Assembly: GCF_019898765.1 (NCBI RefSeq)
Contig: NZ_JAIOKB010000001.1
Span: 62,001-126,000, forward strand
Length of the DNA: 64,000 nucleotides
Direction: 5' to 3'
Origin: Sphingomonas yunnanensis
GTDB lineage: Bacteria > Pseudomonadota > Alphaproteobacteria > Sphingomonadales > Sphingomonadaceae
The notes beneath the pieces are model-generated. The model had not been told where the DNA came from. It did not search any database and was given only the letters and a program-made list of their open reading frames with translations. Position 1 is the stretch's first letter; every line of letters begins with the position of its first letter. Shown one piece after another: positions 61,386-64,000 of the stretch. Made by a program: the position numbers and the translations under genes.

Positions 61386-61559
61386 ATGACCTTGGACCCG
61401 CTCGTCACACCGCCGTTCACCGCCGACTTATCGGCGCGCGCACCTGCCTTCGTCCGGGCGCCGCGGCTGGTGTCCGGCTCGCCGCTGGCCGCGCCGAGCC
61501 GCTCCGAGCTGCTGCGCCAACAGATCGCCGCGGCGCGGGAGCGCGTGCGGGCGCACTGA
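61386..61559 (+). CDS. Small hypothetical protein
   Basis: From ATG 61386 (AAGGGT 8 bases upstream) a 57-residue frame reads MTLDPLVTPPFTADLSARAPAF, then a Ser/Pro/Arg stretch and RSELLRQQIAAARERVRAH, a likely amphipathic helix. No family is recognised. A longer frame from 61272 exists, but its extra part has no start signal. The call rests only on start signal and sensible composition. Confidence 0.4.
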   Translation: MTLDPLVTPPFTADLSARAPAFVRAPRLVSGSPLAAPSRSELLRQQIAAARERVRAH

Positions 61560-61671
61560 GGGGATGGGCTCCGAAGCTGGCGACTGCCGCGCCGGATAGG
61601 CGCGAATGGAGCGGACACATCGCGTAACAGTCGTTCCGGCCGCGGCGAGGGTTAGCCGCCGCGCCCCTTTC

Positions 61672-61770
61672 CGACATCCCCGCGGAGGCGGGGATGTGGA
61701 CGCGCCGACGTCTCGGCTCCATCGCTAACGTCAGCGTGTCTGGATTCCTGCCTCCGCAGGAACGACGGAA
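61672..61770. repeat. GC-rich compound inverted repeat upstream of the engB 3' end
   Basis: ACATCCCCGCGGAGGCGGGGATGT is one hairpin; ATTCCTGCCTCCGCAGGAA is a second, separated by about 45 bases. The GGATTCCTGCCTCCGCAGGA type of element is a common sphingomonad intergenic repeat. The gap 61560-61857 holds no gene that I can support. Confidence 0.6.
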
Positions 61771-61857
61771 GCGGGATGGGCGGAGGCGTCGAGCCCCCCG
61801 CCCGCACGCCCATGTTCCTCAACCCGGTCCCGGGTAGGCGCCTAGCAGGCTCTCAGC

Positions 61858-62508
61858 CTAGCCGATCGACTCGATCACCGCCGCGCGCAGCTCGGCGATC
61901 CCCATCCCGGTCTCGCTCGCCGTCGTGAGGATCTGCGGGTGCGCCGCGGGGCGTTTGCGCGCTTCCTCCCGGGTGCGCGCGAGCACCTCGGCGAGATCCG
62001 TCGCCTTCACCTTGTCCGCCTTGGTCAACACCAGGCGATAGCTCACCGCGGCCTTGTCGAGCATCGCGAGTACCTCGCGGTCGACCTCCTTGATGCCGTG
62101 GCGGCTGTCGATCAGCACCAGCGTGCGCTTGAGCGCCTGCCGCCCGCGCAGATAATCGTTGACGAGGAAGCGCCACTTCTTGACGATATCCTTGGGCGCC
62201 TTGGCGAAGCCGTAGCCCGGCATGTCGACCAGCCGGAACACCGCCGGCGCGCCGACGTCGAAGAAGTTGAGCTCCTGCGTCCGCCCCGGCGTCACCGAGG
62301 TGCGTGCCAGCGCCTTGCGGCCGACCAACGCGTTGAGCAGCGACGATTTGCCGACGTTCGAGCGCCCCGCGAACGCGACCTCGGGCATCTCCGCCGGCGG
62401 CAAATATTCGAGCGCGGGCGCGGACTTCAGGAACTCCACCGGGCCGGCGAAGCGCTTGCGCGCCGCCTCGATCAGCTCGTCGTCGAAGCCGGCGCCGTCC
62501 TCGCTCAC
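61858..62508 (-). CDS. engB: Ribosome-biogenesis GTP-binding protein EngB/YsxC
   Basis: 216 residues from GTG 62508, overlapping the yidC stop. TRAFAC-class GTPase acting in large-subunit assembly. G1 is [20 protein letters not shown], the G2 region [12 protein letters not shown]3 [11 protein letters not shown]4 VLTKADKVK and G5 ILTTASETG. The N-terminal extension [25 protein letters not shown] is typical. Confidence 0.95.
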   Translation of the reverse strand: MSEDGAGFDDELIEAARKRFAGPVEFLKSAPALEYLPPAEMPEVAFAGRSNVGKSSLLNALVGRKALARTSVTPGRTQELNFFDVGAPAVFRLVDMPGYGFAKAPKDIVKKWRFLVNDYLRGRQALKRTLVLIDSRHGIKEVDREVLAMLDKAAVSYRLVLTKADKVKATDLAEVLARTREEARKRPAAHPQILTTASETGMGIAELRAAVIESIG

Positions 62509-64000
62509 TTGGCCGGCGCCTGCTTGAGCTGCGGGTGGCGGCTGTAGAGCCACTTCTGCTGCGCGATCGAGATGCAGTTGGTGGTGATCCAGTAGATCTG
62601 CAGCCCGACCGCGAACGGTGCCATCACGAACATCAGCACCCAGGGCAGGATCGCGAAGACCTGCTTCTGCGCGTCGTCCATCGGCGCCGGGTTGAGCCGG
62701 AACTGGAAGAACATCGAGATGCCCAGCAGCACCGGCACCACGCCGATCGCGAGGAAGTGCGGAAGGGTGATCGGGATATAGCCGAACAGGTTGAGGATCG
62801 TCGCCGGGTCGGGCGCGGAGAGGTCCTTGATCCACAGCGCGAACGGCTGGTGGCGCATCTCGATCGTCAGCAGCAGCGCCTTGTACAGCGCGTAGAAGAT
62901 CGGGATCTGGATGAAGGTCGGCAGGCAGCCCGCCAGCGGGTTGACCTTCTCCGCCTTGTACAGCGCCATGATCTCCTGCTGCTGGCGCGGCTTATCGTCC
63001 TTGTAGCGCTCCTGGATCGCCTTCATCTTGGGCTGGAGCGCGCGCATCGCCGCCATGCTGGCGAACTGGCGCTGCGCGATCGGGAAGACGAGCAGCCGGA
63101 TCGTCAGCGTGAGGATGATTATCGCGACGCCGAAATTGCCGATCAGCCGGAACAGCAGGTCGAGGTAGTAGAAGATCGGCTTCTCGACGAGGCGGAACCA
63201 GCCCCAGTCGATCGCATAGTCGAGCTTCGTCACCGCACCCGTGTCGGTGTAGCGGTCGAGCAGCTTCACTTCCTTGGCGCCGGCGAACAGCTTGGCGGTC
63301 TGACTCAGCTGGCGGCCGGGCGGCAGCAGCTGCGGCGCGGTGGTGAAATCGGCCTGGTAGCTCTGGTTCGGCCCGGCACGGAACTGGCCGTCGAACGCGC
63401 GGCCCTGGTCGGGTACCATCGCGGCGAGCCAATATTTGTCGGTGAAGCCGAGCCAGCCGCCGTTGCTGGTGAAGCGCGCCGGCCCAGAGGCGAGGTCCTT
63501 GAAATTGGGGTTGTAGTGCGCCGCGCCGTTGTTGACCGACATCGGTCCGGTGTGGATCGTCCAGCTGTCCGGGTCCTTCGACACGCCGATACGGTTGACG
63601 AGGCCGTAGGCCGCGACCGGCACCGCGCCGCCGCCGGCGTTGGCCACGGTCTGCTTGACCGTGAAGAGATAATCGTTGTCGACCGCCAGCTCGATCGCGA
63701 AGCGCTGCCCCTGCGCGTTGCTCGCGGTGAGCGTCACCGGCTTGCCCGGGGTGAGCGTCGGCGCGGAGGTGGTCCATACCGCGTCGGCGGCGGGCGGCCG
63801 CAGCCCCTCGTCGCGCCAGCCGAACGCGGCGAAATAGGCGTCCTGCGTGCCCGCCGGGGAGAACAGGCGGATCGGCGGTGAATCCTTGGCGACCGTCTCG
63901 CTGTAGCGGGTCAGCACCAGATCATCGATCCGTGCGCCCTTGAGGTTGATCGAGCCCTTGAGCGCAGGCGTCTCGATGCGGACGCGCGGGCTCTCCGCCA
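62505..64000 (-). CDS. yidC: Membrane protein insertase YidC (5' end beyond the window)
   Basis: YidC inserts and folds inner-membrane proteins, alone or with SecYEG. The frame stays open to the right edge, so the N-terminus is cut off; residues such as [22 protein letters not shown] lie at the edge and belong to the periplasmic domain ([36 protein letters not shown]). The conserved insertase core is complete: [72 protein letters not shown] and a final TM region. The engB gene overlaps its stop. Confidence 0.96.
   Translation of the reverse strand, partial: AESPRVRIETPALKGSINLKGARIDDLVLTRYSETVAKDSPPIRLFSPAGTQDAYFAAFGWRDEGLRPPAADAVWTTSAPTLTPGKPVTLTASNAQGQRFAIELAVDNDYLFTVKQTVANAGGGAVPVAAYGLVNRIGVSKDPDSWTIHTGPMSVNNGAAHYNPNFKDLASGPARFTSNGGWLGFTDKYWLAAMVPDQGRAFDGQFRAGPNQSYQADFTTAPQLLPPGRQLSQTAKLFAGAKEVKLLDRYTDTGAVTKLDYAIDWGWFRLVEKPIFYYLDLLFRLIGNFGVAIIILTLTIRLLVFPIAQRQFASMAAMRALQPKMKAIQERYKDDKPRQQQEIMALYKAEKVNPLAGCLPTFIQIPIFYALYKALLLTIEMRHQPFALWIKDLSAPDPATILNLFGYIPITLPHFLAIGVVPVLLGISMFFQFRLNPAPMDDAQKQVFAILPWVLMFVMAPFAVGLQIYWITTNCISIAQQKWLYSRHPQLKQAPAK

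Overview
The window is GC-rich and densely coded, and it reads as a sphingomonad-type alphaproteobacterium (Sphingomonas or a close relative). The evidence is the housekeeping gene content and order (rpsU-FKBP; dnaA, rpsT, mutM, ubiE, ubiB, coaBC; secB, Tim44-like, mltA, smr; yidC-engB), two very large TonB-dependent receptors, a SapC plus JmjC-like cupin pair, and several families of short palindromic intergenic repeats.

Layout. (1) 1-5.1 kb, housekeeping: end of rpsU, a membrane-anchored FKBP isomerase, a small secreted/membrane protein, a PPP-type phosphatase, galU, and a minus-strand group dut, small exported protein, MoeB/HesA-like E1. (2) 5.1-19.3 kb, polysaccharide utilisation: two TonB-dependent receptors, SapC, JmjC-like cupin, GH95, GH43 and a feruloyl/acetylxylan-type CE1 esterase. 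(3) 19.5-38 kb, a catabolic block behind a GntR/FCD regulator: secreted amidohydrolase, two PQQ dehydrogenases each followed by a cytochrome c, an SMP-30 lactonase-like protein, exported cupins and an exported ABM/EthD-like protein, two MFS importers, and cytoplasmic Fe-alcohol dehydrogenase, aldehyde dehydrogenase, class III CoA transferase and an atypical crotonase. (4) 38-44.4 kb, a LacI-controlled sugar module: LacI, MFS, two GH43 enzymes and a secreted beta-sandwich protein. (5) 44.6-64 kb, housekeeping again: coaBC, a membrane protein, ubiB, ubiE, mutM, rpsT, dnaA, PspC, trpS, murJ, secB, Tim44-like, mltA, smr, dapE, cupin, GST, engB and yidC (5' end cut by the window).

Two observations tie this together. 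First, coaBC (44.6 kb) and dut (5.1 kb) are neighbours in many proteobacteria and lie on the same strand here, but 39.5 kb of catabolic genes separate them, so the block looks like an island inserted into a conserved housekeeping string. Second, the island carries repeated operator-like palindromes. A 15-bp site of the form TCATAT-N3-ATATGA lies in front of the amidohydrolase operon and in two divergent intergenic regions (30.6 and 35.6 kb), with weaker versions elsewhere. A 14-bp LacI-type site, TGGTAACGTTACCG, is identical upstream of the second TonB receptor and between lacI and its MFS neighbour. TAGCGCTA-centred sites resembling the Caulobacter XylR operator flank the first receptor and precede the last GH43 operon. 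The likely picture is outer-membrane uptake and trimming of a feruloylated or acetylated plant glycan, with a second, largely periplasmic oxidation pathway of unknown substrate. No PQQ biosynthesis genes, tRNAs, rRNAs, CRISPR arrays, transposases or integrases were seen.
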